A stretch of 64,000 nt of DNA from Imbroritus primus (GTDB lineage: Bacteria > Pseudomonadota > Gammaproteobacteria > Burkholderiales > Burkholderiaceae). The translations under genes and the position numbers were made by a program. The notes under the pieces were generated by a model that had not been told where the DNA came from, did no database searches, and saw only the letters and a list, made by a program, of their open reading frames with translations. The stretch is from contig AKCV02000015.1 in NCBI GenBank assembly GCA_000272025.2, positions 62,001 through 126,000 on the forward strand, read 5' to 3'. This document shows, in pieces, positions 44,074 to 53,937 of this stretch; the stretch's first letter is position 1; every line of letters starts with the position of its first letter.

Positions 44074-44118
44074 GCGTCGTTCAACGCCGCTCAGCCGCCA
44101 AGTCTTCAGGAAAGAATC

Positions 44119-44820
44119 ATGTCCAAGCAACTCGCCCTAGTTATCGACCTCAACGTCTGCGTTGGCTGCCATGCCTGCGTGACCAACTGCAAGCAGTGGA
44201 ACGACAGCGGTTCCGCCGGCCCGCTGGCGGATGAAAATCCGTACGGCGCCGATCCGACCGGTACGTTCTTCAACCGTGTGCAGACCTTTGAGGTTGGCCA
44301 GTACCCCAACACCCAGACGGTGCACTTCCCCAAGAGCTGCCTGCACTGCGAAGAGCCGCCGTGTGTACCGGTGTGCCCGACCGGTGCTTCGTACAAGCGC
44401 AAGGAAGACGGCATCGTGCTGGTCGACTACGACAAGTGCATCGCCTGCAAGTACTGTTCGTGGGCCTGTCCGTACGGCGCGCGCGAACTCGACGAGAAAG
44501 AGCAGGTGATGACCAAGTGCACGCTGTGCGTGGACCGCATCTACAGCCCGACCCTGCCCGAAGCCGAACGCAAGCCGTCGTGCGTGCTGGCCTGTCCGAC
44601 CAGCGCCCGCCTGTTTGGCGACGTGCATGATCCGGAATCGGAAGTGTCGAAGGCCATCGCCGAGCGTGGCGGTTACCAGCTGATGCCCGAATGGGATACG
44701 CAGCCGGCCAACCACTACCTGCCGCGCGAGATCCGCCAGGCCGTGGGTGATGCGCCCCAGCAGGCAACCCTCGACGCTGCCGAAAAAACGACGCGCCGCC
44801 AGTCGGCTTCGAACCACTGA
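44119..44820 (+). CDS. soeB: Four-cluster ferredoxin subunit, probable SoeB
   Basis: 233 residues with four cysteine groups for 4Fe-4S clusters: CVGCHACVTNCKQWN, CLHCEEPPCVPVCPTGASY, CIACKYCSWACPYGARE, and CTLCVDRI with CVLACPTSARLFGD. This DmsB/SoeB type passes electrons between the molybdenum subunit and the membrane anchor. AGGAAAG precedes the ATG. Encoded 45 bases after soeA. Confidence 0.88.
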   Translation: MSKQLALVIDLNVCVGCHACVTNCKQWNDSGSAGPLADENPYGADPTGTFFNRVQTFEVGQYPNTQTVHFPKSCLHCEEPPCVPVCPTGASYKRKEDGIVLVDYDKCIACKYCSWACPYGARELDEKEQVMTKCTLCVDRIYSPTLPEAERKPSCVLACPTSARLFGDVHDPESEVSKAIAERGGYQLMPEWDTQPANHYLPREIRQAVGDAPQQATLDAAEKTTRRQSASNH

Positions 44821-44848
44821 TTGAACCACTGAAGAATCGAGCACGCAC

Positions 44849-45784
44849 ATGCACGCCGCACCTTCCATCCTGATCTTTACCGTGACGGCCGGTTTCGGCC
44901 AGGGGCTGTTCATCGCCCTGCTGATCACGCAATGGCTGACCGCTTCCGCTGAACAGCCGGTCGTCTCGCCCGCGCAGTTCGCCGCGGGCGGTGCGGTCTC
45001 GCTGGTGTTTATCGGCATCGGCCTGTTCGCCTCGTTCTTCCACCTCGGACAGAAAATGCGCGCCTGGCGCGCTGCCGCCATGTGGCGTACCTCGTGGATG
45101 TCGCGCGAGGTCATCGTCATGCCGGCGACCATGGCCGCCATCTTCTTCTGGAGCGTGGCGCACTGGTTTGGCTCGCCGGCCGTGCAGTGGCTGTCGATCG
45201 TGGGCTTCGTGCTGACCTTCGCGCTGTGGTACTGCACCGCGATGATCTACGCCTGCCTGCGTTTTCTGCAGGAGTGGGCGCATCCGCTGACCATTGCCAA
45301 CTACAACCTGATCGGCCTGGCCTCGGGCTTCACGCTCGCCGCGTTCTTCTTCGGTGTGACGCAGCCTGCAGTGCGACTGTGGATCCCGCTGGCGATCATC
45401 GCCATCGTGGTGGCGGCCGTGGTGCGCCTGATCAGCCTGCGCCGCAATGCGCAGCTCAAGCCGAAGTCGACCGTCCAGTCGGCTATTGGCATCAAGAATC
45501 CGCGCATCCAGCAAAAGGCGCAGGGCGCAATGGGCGGCTCGTTCAATACGCGCGAATTCTTCCACGGCAAGAGCATGGCTTTCGTGACACGTGCCCGTGC
45601 CACCATGATGCTGCTGGGCTTTGTCGTGCCGGCACTGTTGCTGTTGCTGAGCTGGTACCAGGATAGCGTCGCGCTGCTGGGTCTTGCTGTGGTGGTGCAG
45701 TACGTCGGCCTGATCGCCGAGCGCTGGGTGTTCTTTGCCCAGGCCAACCACCCGCAGAACATCTACTACCAGGTCGTTTCCTGA
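44849..45784 (+). CDS. soeC: DmsC-type membrane anchor, probable SoeC
   Basis: 311 residues, eight membrane helices. TVTAGFGQGLFIALLITQWLT at the start, FIGIGLFASFFHLGQKMRAWRAAAMWRTSWMSREVIVMPATMA and the C-terminal FVVPALLLLLSWYQDS and WVFFAQANHPQNIYYQ are DmsC family features. It anchors SoeAB and exchanges electrons with quinone. Length equals the SoeC type. Last gene of the operon, converging on an acyltransferase gene. Confidence 0.87.
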   Translation: MHAAPSILIFTVTAGFGQGLFIALLITQWLTASAEQPVVSPAQFAAGGAVSLVFIGIGLFASFFHLGQKMRAWRAAAMWRTSWMSREVIVMPATMAAIFFWSVAHWFGSPAVQWLSIVGFVLTFALWYCTAMIYACLRFLQEWAHPLTIANYNLIGLASGFTLAAFFFGVTQPAVRLWIPLAIIAIVVAAVVRLISLRRNAQLKPKSTVQSAIGIKNPRIQQKAQGAMGGSFNTREFFHGKSMAFVTRARATMMLLGFVVPALLLLLSWYQDSVALLGLAVVVQYVGLIAERWVFFAQANHPQNIYYQVVS

Positions 45785-45826
45785 GAACCTCGCGGGCGGC
45801 CATCAGGTCGCCCTCCAGGTCCTCCT

Positions 45827-46936
45827 TCAGGTTGCTCCAGCATGGGCTGCGCGCTGCCTCGGCAACCAGGCCAGCGTGGCATGCAGTGCCGCGCCGGCCG
45901 CATTGCTGGCCAGCCAGGCCAATCCCATCCCTGCCAGATTGAACAGCGGTGCCTCGATGTCCAGGCGGACAAAAAGCGCATTGACGAGCAGGCATACCGC
46001 GAAGTGCACCAGAAATACCGGGTAGGACCGCACGGACAGCCACGTGATGGCCTGCCCCAGGCGCGTCCGCGCCATACGGCCGGTGATGGCGAGCGCGCGT
46101 GGCCGCATGGCCACGATCAGCAGGACCGCTACAGCCAGTGCTACTGCGATGCGCTCGCGGAATTCCACCTCCAGCGCGATTCCCGTCACCACGATGAGCA
46201 CCGCCAGGCGCTCCAGCCAGTCCTGCTCGCGCAGGCTCCAGTAGGCCAGCGCGCCAAGTCCGTAGGCGCCGGCAAAATACAGCGCCCAGCTGTCCCATCC
46301 CTGTTCCAGATTGAAGTTGTACAGCGACGCGATCACCAGCAGCAGCGTCATGCGCGGCGCGAACAGGGGTGATCCGCCGATGCGCCGGCCGAGCCACAGC
46401 AGGCCGGCCAGCAGCACGTACAGCTGGAAATCGATGGCGACATACCAGACTCCCGCCGACAGCGCGTCGACCCCGAGAATGTCCTGCAGCAGCACGAGGT
46501 GGGCCGCCACTTGCAGCCACGTCGGCGCGGCGGGGATCGAGTCGTGCGTCATCCAGGCGCGGGCCACGGCCGAGCAGGCGATGCAGATCAGCAGAGCTGC
46601 GATCAGGGGCGGCAACAGCCGCTGGTAGCGTTTGCGGGCAACGATCAGCAGGTTGGTGAAGGTTGCCGCGCCATCGGGTGCCAGGCTGCGGGCCGCGAGA
46701 AATCCACCAACAACGAGAAAAGCCTGGACCGCCATGCGCCCATGTTCGCTCAGCCATGCCATCAGGTTGGGCGCCAGCGGCGCGGCAAGATCCGACATCG
46801 GCCCGTAGAAGGCGAGGTGGTGGAGGATGATGAGCTGGGCGGCGAAGACCTTGACCAGGTCGACGAAGAACAGGTTGCCGGAACGGGAGGTCATGGGAGC
46901 GGCTGGCGGGGATGCCTGTCCGGCATCGAAGCGCAA
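45827..46936 (-). CDS. Acyltransferase 3 family membrane protein
   Basis: 369 residues from a TTG at 46936 with AGGAG 6 bases before it; an ATG at 46894 has no site. FFVDLVKVFAAQLIILHHLAFYGP with the conserved His and then about ten membrane helices (GVWYVAIDFQLYVLLAGLLWLG, YPVFLVHFAVCLLVN) are the OafA/YrhL type. These enzymes add acyl groups to surface sugars; the target is unknown. Its codons and neighbours give no further clue. It stands alone between soeC and the purine genes. Confidence 0.82.
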   Translation of the reverse strand: MRFDAGQASPPAAPMTSRSGNLFFVDLVKVFAAQLIILHHLAFYGPMSDLAAPLAPNLMAWLSEHGRMAVQAFLVVGGFLAARSLAPDGAATFTNLLIVARKRYQRLLPPLIAALLICIACSAVARAWMTHDSIPAAPTWLQVAAHLVLLQDILGVDALSAGVWYVAIDFQLYVLLAGLLWLGRRIGGSPLFAPRMTLLLVIASLYNFNLEQGWDSWALYFAGAYGLGALAYWSLREQDWLERLAVLIVVTGIALEVEFRERIAVALAVAVLLIVAMRPRALAITGRMARTRLGQAITWLSVRSYPVFLVHFAVCLLVNALFVRLDIEAPLFNLAGMGLAWLASNAAGAALHATLAWLPRQRAAHAGAT

Positions 46937-46994
46937 AGGCTACTCCTGAAGAGTCTGCTTGTCCACGGACGCATCTTGTGTGTCCTGTGCCGGG

Positions 46995-48320
46995 TTATGC
47001 CTGATGCACACGCATCCCTTGCAGATACGTTGCGTGCACGGCACGTTCATCGCCGAGCAGGGCCAGCGCGAACAGGTGTTCCTCGAGCGTCTGGCAATGG
47101 GCGCTGCGGCGGACCAGCAATGGTGTGCAGTGTGGATCGAGCACGATGAAGTCGGCCTCGCAGCCCGGCGCAAAGCTGCCGATGCGGTCGGCCCATCCCA
47201 AGGCTTCGGCAGCCCCGCGCGTGGCCAGGTAGAACATGCGCAGCGCGCTCAGGTGGTAGCCACCCAGACGTGCCACCTTGTGCGCTTCGTTCATGACGCC
47301 CAGCATCGAGAAGCTGTTGCCGCCACCCACGTCGGTTGCCAGCGTCAGGGCGATGCGGTGGGCATCGCTGGCATGAAAGTCGTACAGGCCGCTGCCGAGG
47401 AACAGATTGGAGGTCGGGCAATGTGCCACGGCGGCACCCGATTCGGCCAGGCGCTGCCGGTCGCCATCATCGAGATGGATGGCATGGCCGTAAACCGCCC
47501 GCTTGCGCAGCAGGCCGGCGCGGTCGTAGACATCGAGATAGCTGCGCGCATCCGGGAACAGCTCCGCGACCCAGCGAACCTCGTCGTGGTTTTCTGCGAC
47601 ATGGGTCTGGATGAAAACATCGGGATGCTGCTGCGCGAGCTCGCCGCAGGCGACCAACTGGGCATCGCTTGAGGTCGGGGCGAAGCGCAGCGTCAGCGCG
47701 TAGGCAAGGCGCTGCGTGCCGTGCCATGTCGCAATCAAGTCCGCCGAATCGCGGGCGCCGCTCTCGGCCGTGTCACGCAGCGCGTCCGGGCAGTTGCGGT
47801 CCATCAGCACCTTGCCGGTGATCAGGCGCATGTCGCGGCGGGCTGCTTCGGTGAACAGGGCCTCTGCCGATACCTTGTGCACGGTGCTCCAGACCATGGC
47901 GGTGGTGGTGCCGTGGCGCAGCAGGGTATCGAGAAAGAAACTGGCGACGCCGGTGGCATGGTTGCCATCGGCAAAGCGCTGTTCTTCCGGAAAGGTGTAG
48001 GTATCTAGCCAGTGCAGCAGGCCCGGCGACGGCGAGGCGATGATGTCGGTCTGCGGGTAATGCACGTGGGTGTCGATGAATCCCGGTACGATCCACTTGC
48101 CGCGATAGTCGGTCACAGTAGTGCCCGGCGGCAGCGTGCGCAGGAGTTGCGTGGCATCCCCCGCATTGACGACCTTGCCATCGGCTACGATCAGCAGCCC
48201 GTCGTCCCAGCAGGCATGGGCCTGCGGATCAAATTGCGGATCGCCGAGAAAGTGCAGCACGCGGCCGCGATAGGCATGCATGCCGCTGGAAGCGCGCGAA
48301 GGAAACGGCGGGATGGTCAT
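46995..48320 (-). CDS. guaD: Guanine deaminase
   Basis: 441 residues, amidohydrolase fold. Zinc ligands in [16 protein letters not shown] and the later His groups ([20 protein letters not shown]) with the metal Asp in [14 protein letters not shown], all of the GuaD type. It converts guanine to xanthine and ammonia. The start overlaps the end of the deaminase gene upstream by 4 bases, so the two purine deaminases are made together. Confidence 0.9.
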   Translation of the reverse strand: MTIPPFPSRASSGMHAYRGRVLHFLGDPQFDPQAHACWDDGLLIVADGKVVNAGDATQLLRTLPPGTTVTDYRGKWIVPGFIDTHVHYPQTDIIASPSPGLLHWLDTYTFPEEQRFADGNHATGVASFFLDTLLRHGTTTAMVWSTVHKVSAEALFTEAARRDMRLITGKVLMDRNCPDALRDTAESGARDSADLIATWHGTQRLAYALTLRFAPTSSDAQLVACGELAQQHPDVFIQTHVAENHDEVRWVAELFPDARSYLDVYDRAGLLRKRAVYGHAIHLDDGDRQRLAESGAAVAHCPTSNLFLGSGLYDFHASDAHRIALTLATDVGGGNSFSMLGVMNEAHKVARLGGYHLSALRMFYLATRGAAEALGWADRIGSFAPGCEADFIVLDPHCTPLLVRRSAHCQTLEEHLFALALLGDERAVHATYLQGMRVHQA

Positions 48321-49369
48321 GCGACAGGTGGTGTGGATGCAGGTAGTGCCGCTGCAGCACGTTGCCAGTGGCGGTCAACGTCGTCCAGGAAGGCGCGCTT
48401 CTCGGCTGCCGGAAGGAATGCGGCCTCGAAGCTGTTGCGGGCCATCCGCCAGGCATCGTCGGCATCGAGATCGAGCGCCGTGCAGGCGGCCAGCCAGTTG
48501 GCGTTCATATAGCCGCCGAAATAGGCCGGGTCATCGGAGTTCAATGTGATCACGACACCAGCATCCAGCAGCCGCTTGAGTGAATGCTGGCGCAGGTCGG
48601 GATAGACGCCGAGCTTCTGGTTGGAGAGCGGGCAGACCGTGAGCGGAATGCGTTCGCATGCCAGGCGCGCCACCAGCGCATCGTCGTCGATGGCGCGCAC
48701 GCCGTGGTCAATGCGCTCGACCTGCAGGATGTCGAGCGCATCACGCACATAGTCGGCCGGACCCTCTTCGCCTGCATGCGCGACCAGCCGGAATCCCAGC
48801 GTGCGGCAGCGCGCGAAGACGCGTGCGAACTTGGCCGGTGGATGGCCGCGCTCCGACGAGTCGAGTCCCACGCCGATGAAGCGGTTGCGGTAGGGCAGCG
48901 CTGCTTCCAGTGTCGCCATGGCCTCGTCTTCCGGCAGGTGCCGCAGAAAGCAGAGAATCAGCGCGCTCGAAAAACCGTGTTGCGCACGCGCATCGTCCAG
49001 CGCCCGCCCGATGCCGTCGAACACCACGCCCAGCTCGACGCCGCGTGCCGTGTGGGTTTGTGGATCGAAAAAAATCTCGGCATGACGCACGTTGTCGGCT
49101 AAGGCCCGCTGTACATAGGCCATGGTCATGTCGTAGAAGTCCTGCGCGGTCAGCAGTACGCTTGCGCCGGCATAGTAGATGTCGAGAAACGATTGCAGGT
49201 CGGTAAAGGCATAAGCGCTACGCAGCGCTTCCACTGACGGATACGGCAGGCTGACGCCATTGCGCTGTGCCAGGGCGAAGATCAGTTCGGGCTCGAGCGA
49301 GCCTTCGATATGCATGTGCAGTTCCGCCTTGGGGCTGGAGCAGATTTGGTCGGTCAGCGATGGCGTCAT
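48317..49369 (-). CDS. Adenosine/adenine deaminase
   Basis: 350 residues. Metal motif [15 protein letters not shown] at about 15-29, [12 protein letters not shown] with the catalytic Glu, and the C-terminal [17 protein letters not shown]. The [10 protein letters not shown] form is typical of bacterial adenine deaminases that resemble adenosine deaminase, so adenine is the more likely substrate; sequence alone does not settle it. The ATG at 49369 puts the motif in the usual place. It is translationally coupled to guaD. Confidence 0.85.
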   Translation of the reverse strand: MTPSLTDQICSSPKAELHMHIEGSLEPELIFALAQRNGVSLPYPSVEALRSAYAFTDLQSFLDIYYAGASVLLTAQDFYDMTMAYVQRALADNVRHAEIFFDPQTHTARGVELGVVFDGIGRALDDARAQHGFSSALILCFLRHLPEDEAMATLEAALPYRNRFIGVGLDSSERGHPPAKFARVFARCRTLGFRLVAHAGEEGPADYVRDALDILQVERIDHGVRAIDDDALVARLACERIPLTVCPLSNQKLGVYPDLRQHSLKRLLDAGVVITLNSDDPAYFGGYMNANWLAACTALDLDADDAWRMARNSFEAAFLPAAEKRAFLDDVDRHWQRAAAALPASTPPVA

Positions 49370-49451
49370 GGCGTGGCAATCTCCCGTGTGGCGTGGCGAT
49401 CGTGCGGGGCAGGCATGGCGCGGGGTGCGCGCGTCGCCTGCCTCGCCGGCT

Positions 49452-52040
49452 TCAACCTTCGCGCAGCGTCGCCAATGCCGGCTGGCGCAGCACCTCGCGC
49501 AATCCGGGCCAGCCGCCGGCAAAGGCGCACAGCATACCAGCCGCGATGCCAGCCGGCAGTATCCAGAGGTTGAAGTGGTACGGAAATTCGAAGACGAAAT
49601 TCGCCAGTGCCCAGCCGATGGTCAGTGCGCCGCTGCCCGCCATGAGCCCGGCCAGTCCGCCGACGATGAGGAATTCAGCCACCTGGATCTGCCGCACCAG
49701 CGCACCCGAGGCGCCGAGCGCGCGCAGCAGTCCGGCATCGCGGCGGCGTTCGTCGCGCGCGCCTGAAAGCGCGGCGTACAGCACCACGATGCCGGCGGCG
49801 AGGGTGAACAGGAACAGGAATTCCACGGCGGCGATCACCTGGTCGAGGATGGCCTGCACCTGTCGCAGAATCAGTTCGGTATTGACGATGGTGATGTTCG
49901 GATAGTCATGGATCAGCGAGTTGTCGAGTGCTGCCTGCGCAGGCGGCAGGTGGAAGGCGGTGATCCAGGTTTCCGGCATGTTCTGCATGGCCGCCGGGCT
50001 GAAGATCACGAAGAAGTTGACGCGCATCGAACTCCAGTCCAGCTTGCGCAGCGAGGTGACAGGCGCTTCCACCATTTGCCCGGCGATATCGAAGCGCAGG
50101 CGGTCGCCGAGCTTGACGCCGAGCGTGGTGGCGATGCCTTCTTCCATGGAGGCTTCTCGCACATTCGGTACATCCGCGGCAAACCAGCGGCCGGCGATGA
50201 TGCTGTTCTGCGCGGGCAGTTCGGCGCCGTAGGACAGGTTGAATTCGCGGTCCACCAGGCGGCGCGCGCGGTCTTCCTGGTAGGCGTCCGGGTCGACTGC
50301 CTTGTCGTTGATGTGCGTGAGGCGGCCACGAATCATCGGAAACAGGATGCCGTCGCGCAGGCCGGCGTTCTGCAACGCGGCCTGGAGCGGTGCGCGCTGG
50401 TCGGGCTGGATGTTGATGATGAAGCGGTTTGGTGCGTCCGCCGGCGTAGCGCTGCGCCACGCGTTGACCAGGTCGTGGCGCGTGATGCCGAGCAGCAGCA
50501 GGGCCATCAGGCCGATGGCGAGGGCCACTGTCTGCAGCACGGTGATGCCCCGTCGGCGTTCGACGACGGCGAGCGCAAAGCGCCACCCGAGCGGAATGCG
50601 CCGGCCGCGCAGGACGCGCCCCAGGACGGTCAGTAGCACAGCTGCCAGCACGGCGAAGATCAGCATTGCGGCAAGGAAGCCACCTGCAGTGAGCGCGCCC
50701 ATCTTGAGATCGCGCGCCGCCACCAGCAGCAGGCCAGTGAAGGCGCCGAGGCCCAGACCATAGGCCAGCCATGCGGACACCGGCGGTACGCCGACATCGC
50801 GGCGCAGCACGCGCAGTGGGGCGACGCGCGTCAGCGCGAGCAGCGGCGGCATGGCGAAGCCGGCGAGCAGTACCAGGCCGGAAGCCAGGCCACTGAGCGC
50901 GGGCCACAACGAGGGTTGCGGCAGGCTGATTTTCATCAGATCGCCCAGCGACAGCAGCAGCACGTAATGCGAGGCGTAGCCGAGCGCCACGCCCAGCAGT
51001 GCGGCACCCAGACCCACCAGCAGGAACTCGACGGCAAAGCCGAGCAGGATGTCGCGCCGCCGCAGCCCAAGGCATTTGTAGATGGCGCAGGCATCGGTGT
51101 GGCGCTGCATGTAGCGCCGCGCGGCCATGGCGATGGCGACGGCGGCGATCATCGCGGCCAGCAGGGCCACCAGCGACAGGAAACGCTCTGCGCGGTCGAG
51201 TGTCTGGCGCAGTTGCGGCTGGCCTGATTCCAGCGATTCGAGGCGGACGCCGCGCAGCTTGCGGGCATCGATTTCGCCTTCGGCCCAGGCGCGGTAGCGT
51301 GCCACCGCTGCAGTCTCGCCCGCCACCAGCAGGCGATAGGTGACGCGGCTGCCGTAGCCGATCAGGCCCGTGGCGGGAAGGTCGGCCATCGGCAGCATGA
51401 CGCGCGGCGCAAAGTTCATGAAGCCGGTGCCGCGATCGTCCTCGCGCGTGATGACCCGGTCGATGGTGAAGCGTTGCGTGCCGAGGAGCAGGGCATCGCC
51501 GATCTTCAGGTTGAGGGTGCTGAGCAGCGCGCGATCGACCCAGACAGTACCGGGCGCCGGGGTGTCGCGTGTCGGCGCGCCGTCCGTGGCGGGATCGGTG
51601 GTCGTTTCCAGCGTGCCGCGCAGCGGGTAGCCCGGCTCCACGGCCTTGAGCGAGGCGAGCCGCGCGGGGGCATCGTCGCGATTGCCGCCGTGCTGTTCGA
51701 CCGTGGCCATGCTCGGGAACGCGGCCGTGCGCGCAAGCTGCAGGCCATCCGCGCGGGCACGCTCGGCAAAGGCGGCATCCAGCGGTGTGTCGGCCACGAT
51801 CACTACATCTGCGCCGATCAGGTTGCGGGCATCGCGCTCCAGGCCGAGGCGCATGCGGTCCGACAGGAAGCTCACGCTGGTCAGCGCGGCCACGGCGAGC
51901 ACGATGGCGAACAGCAGCAGGTTCAGCTCACCGGCGCGCCAGTCGCGGCGCGCCATGCGCCAGCCGTGGGCGAATGCGGAGAAGTTGCCGGACGGCGCGG
52001 GTGCGGAGGATGGGGGGGAAGTCGGATCGGAAGCAGTCAT
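49452..52040 (-). CDS. FtsX-type ABC permease (YbbP-like)
   Basis: 862 residues. An N-terminal helix ([23 protein letters not shown]), a large periplasmic domain, a first FtsX block (about 260-400), a second periplasmic domain and a last FtsX block ([39 protein letters not shown]) fit YbbP-like permeases. The usual ATPase partner (YbbA) is not next to it in this window. It starts in ATGA overlap with the DUF4126 gene stop. Function: probably a mechanotransmission-type or lysophospholipid/lipoprotein-related permease; unproven. Confidence 0.83.
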   Translation of the reverse strand: MTASDPTSPPSSAPAPSGNFSAFAHGWRMARRDWRAGELNLLLFAIVLAVAALTSVSFLSDRMRLGLERDARNLIGADVVIVADTPLDAAFAERARADGLQLARTAAFPSMATVEQHGGNRDDAPARLASLKAVEPGYPLRGTLETTTDPATDGAPTRDTPAPGTVWVDRALLSTLNLKIGDALLLGTQRFTIDRVITREDDRGTGFMNFAPRVMLPMADLPATGLIGYGSRVTYRLLVAGETAAVARYRAWAEGEIDARKLRGVRLESLESGQPQLRQTLDRAERFLSLVALLAAMIAAVAIAMAARRYMQRHTDACAIYKCLGLRRRDILLGFAVEFLLVGLGAALLGVALGYASHYVLLLSLGDLMKISLPQPSLWPALSGLASGLVLLAGFAMPPLLALTRVAPLRVLRRDVGVPPVSAWLAYGLGLGAFTGLLLVAARDLKMGALTAGGFLAAMLIFAVLAAVLLTVLGRVLRGRRIPLGWRFALAVVERRRGITVLQTVALAIGLMALLLLGITRHDLVNAWRSATPADAPNRFIINIQPDQRAPLQAALQNAGLRDGILFPMIRGRLTHINDKAVDPDAYQEDRARRLVDREFNLSYGAELPAQNSIIAGRWFAADVPNVREASMEEGIATTLGVKLGDRLRFDIAGQMVEAPVTSLRKLDWSSMRVNFFVIFSPAAMQNMPETWITAFHLPPAQAALDNSLIHDYPNITIVNTELILRQVQAILDQVIAAVEFLFLFTLAAGIVVLYAALSGARDERRRDAGLLRALGASGALVRQIQVAEFLIVGGLAGLMAGSGALTIGWALANFVFEFPYHFNLWILPAGIAAGMLCAFAGGWPGLREVLRQPALATLREG

Positions 52041-52627
52041 CGTTGCGGAAAGCGTCGGACCAGTCGCTGGTAGATGCCGCGCACGCCGTGCCACAGCTTG
52101 GGCAGCAGCCAGAATGCGGCGATCAGGGCGACCAGCAGCAGGCAGAAGAACAGGACTGGTGTGAAGATGGCCAGGAGCAGGCCGCCCGGCACGGCCACGT
52201 CCTCCACGGCGGAGGCGGTCCAGTTGGAAAATGGTTCGGGCGACGTGTTGAGCAGGGCGCGCGTGCCGCTTTTCGCAGCGTGCGAGACCCCGGCCAGCGT
52301 GCCGCCGACGAGGCCGGCGACGATGGCCCACTCAGGCGCGAGCTGGCCGAAGGCGCCCGCGGCGAGGATCGCACCGGCCGGAATGCGGATGAAGGTGTGC
52401 ACGGCATCCCAGACGGAGTCGAAGGCCGGTACCTTGTCCGCGACGAATTCCGCGACGGTAAGAACGCCTGCGGCGATGAGGACCCAATCCGAGGTCAGCA
52501 CGCGCAGGCTGTCGGGCAGCTCGAGCACGCCAAAGCGCGCCAGCAGCCCGGCCAGCAGGACGGTGAAATACAGGCGAATGCCGCTGGCCCAGGAGAGCCC
52601 GGCGCCCAGCGCCGCGGTTTCGAGCAT
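52037..52627 (-). CDS. DUF4126 membrane protein
   Basis: 196 residues with about four to five hydrophobic helices: LGAGLSWASGIRLYFTVLLAGLLARFG at the start, ADKVPAFDSVWDAVHTFIRIPAGAILAAGAFG, and GLLLAIFTPVLFFCLLLVALIAAFWLLPKLW near the end. The SWASGIRLY and ADKVPAFDSVWD blocks are those of DUF4126. No known function. Overlaps the FtsX-type permease gene by 4 bases, so they may work together. Confidence 0.8.
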   Translation of the reverse strand: MLETAALGAGLSWASGIRLYFTVLLAGLLARFGVLELPDSLRVLTSDWVLIAAGVLTVAEFVADKVPAFDSVWDAVHTFIRIPAGAILAAGAFGQLAPEWAIVAGLVGGTLAGVSHAAKSGTRALLNTSPEPFSNWTASAVEDVAVPGGLLLAIFTPVLFFCLLLVALIAAFWLLPKLWHGVRGIYQRLVRRFPQR

Positions 52628-52730
52628 GGTCAGGCTCCAGTGAACAGAAGGCGCCCGGCATGCATGCGGCATGCGGGACGTCCGAACTGGCATTGGAACA
52701 TACTTTGCCGCGGACGTTCCGCGTGGGAAG

Positions 52731-53819
52731 TCAGCGCGTGTTGCCGTCGAACCAGGGCAGGGCTTCTTCCGGCGTCAGGACGCTGGCGGCCGGATTGGCG
52801 GAATAGCCGGGCAGGCGGGCGATCTGCGCAGCGAAGTCCGGGGAGCTGATGACCTCCAGCAATTGCCGCACCCACGCCGCCAGATGGTCGTGGCGGCGGA
52901 TCGCGAGGAAGTAGTCCTCGCGCGTCATCGGCACGAAGCCGAGGCCCAGTGCCTCGGCATTCACACGCAGGCCGAAGCCCACATCCGCGCGGCCTTCGGC
53001 GACAGCTTGCGCGACGCGCTCGTTGCTGAACTCCTGGTTGTCGTAGCCCGTGATCTGGTCGGGGAACAGGCCATGGCTGGCCAGCAACTGATCGAACAGC
53101 ATGCGCGTGCCGGAACTACGCTGGCGGTTGACGAAAGTGGCGCGGGTCCTGGCGAGATCGGCGAGCGTATGGATCTGCGTGACATAGCGTGGGCTGACGA
53201 TCAGTCCCTGCTCGCGGTCGGCCACGCGGATCAGGCGGATGGCGTTCGGCTTCATCCACTTGCGCAGCGTCAGGTGGGCCACCGAGCCGGCGGCCTGCAC
53301 CGGCGAGACGTACACCCCGGCGAGTTCACATTGCTTTTCCTGCAGGCTGATCAGGCCTTCCACGCTGCCACAGAACACTGTGTCGAGATCGGGCGCGCCG
53401 GCCGTCTTGCCGAGGACGTTGGCCAGCAGCTCGACAGCCGGATCGTGGCTGCCCGAGAAGCGGATGACCTTTTCCGGCTTGGCGGCATCTTCCAGCTCAT
53501 TGAGGAAATGCAGCAGGGCCTGCTGGATGGCGGGCGTCAGTTCGTCGTGCAGCCGGGTTTCGGCGCGCAGCAGGCGCTCGCCGAAGGTGGTGAGGCTCGC
53601 GCCGCGCCCGCGCTCCATGTCCAGCAGGCTGCGCCCGAGCGTTTCTTCCCAGGTGCGCATGATGCCCCAGGCATGCCGGTAGGAGAGGCCGACGCCGGGC
53701 GCGGCCTGGTGCAGCGAACCGGTTTCGCGCACGGCCCGCAGCAGCTTGAACAGTTTGCCGTTGGCACGCGGATTGTCGTCCTGGCTGATCACAGGAAAGA
53801 GTTCAAAACGGAACGTCAT
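52731..53819 (-). CDS. ModE-type HTH fused to a periplasmic-binding-like domain (metal-oxyanion regulator)
   Basis: 362 residues. The N-terminal 110 residues are a ModE/LysR-like winged helix (LLRAVRETGSLHQAAPGVGLSYRHAWGIMRTWEETLG). The rest is a PBP-like domain of the COG1910 type (RFSGSHDPAVELLANVLG, RQRSSGTRMLFDQLLASHGL, GRADVGFGLRVNAEALGLGFVPM). Such proteins sense molybdate, tungstate or a cofactor precursor. It is divergent from a tungstate-binding protein gene, a likely target. Confidence 0.8.
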   Translation of the reverse strand: MTFRFELFPVISQDDNPRANGKLFKLLRAVRETGSLHQAAPGVGLSYRHAWGIMRTWEETLGRSLLDMERGRGASLTTFGERLLRAETRLHDELTPAIQQALLHFLNELEDAAKPEKVIRFSGSHDPAVELLANVLGKTAGAPDLDTVFCGSVEGLISLQEKQCELAGVYVSPVQAAGSVAHLTLRKWMKPNAIRLIRVADREQGLIVSPRYVTQIHTLADLARTRATFVNRQRSSGTRMLFDQLLASHGLFPDQITGYDNQEFSNERVAQAVAEGRADVGFGLRVNAEALGLGFVPMTREDYFLAIRRHDHLAAWVRQLLEVISSPDFAAQIARLPGYSANPAASVLTPEEALPWFDGNTR

Positions 53820-53857
53820 ATGTGGTCGATATCATATTTACATCATTGTTTTTGGCA

Positions 53858-53885
53858 GCAACAATCTGCCCACGCATTCTGTTGC
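53858..53885. promoter_or_regulatory. Inverted repeat in the regulator-tupA divergent region
   Basis: GCAACA (53858-53863) and TGTTGC (53880-53885) flank a 16-base spacer in an AT-rich 118-base gap. A candidate operator for the ModE/PBP-type regulator. Confidence 0.35.
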
Positions 53886-53937
53886 AAAGTGCAAATAGAA
53901 GCAATTATGTTGTCTATTTCATAATTTGGGGAGGGAT

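Noticed and set aside
41128-44130. Open frame of 1000 codons on the minus strand
   Set aside because: It lies fully antisense to the SoeA-like gene. Its Arg/His/Val-rich composition is typical of a GC-rich shadow, and the plus-strand product has clear cofactor motifs.
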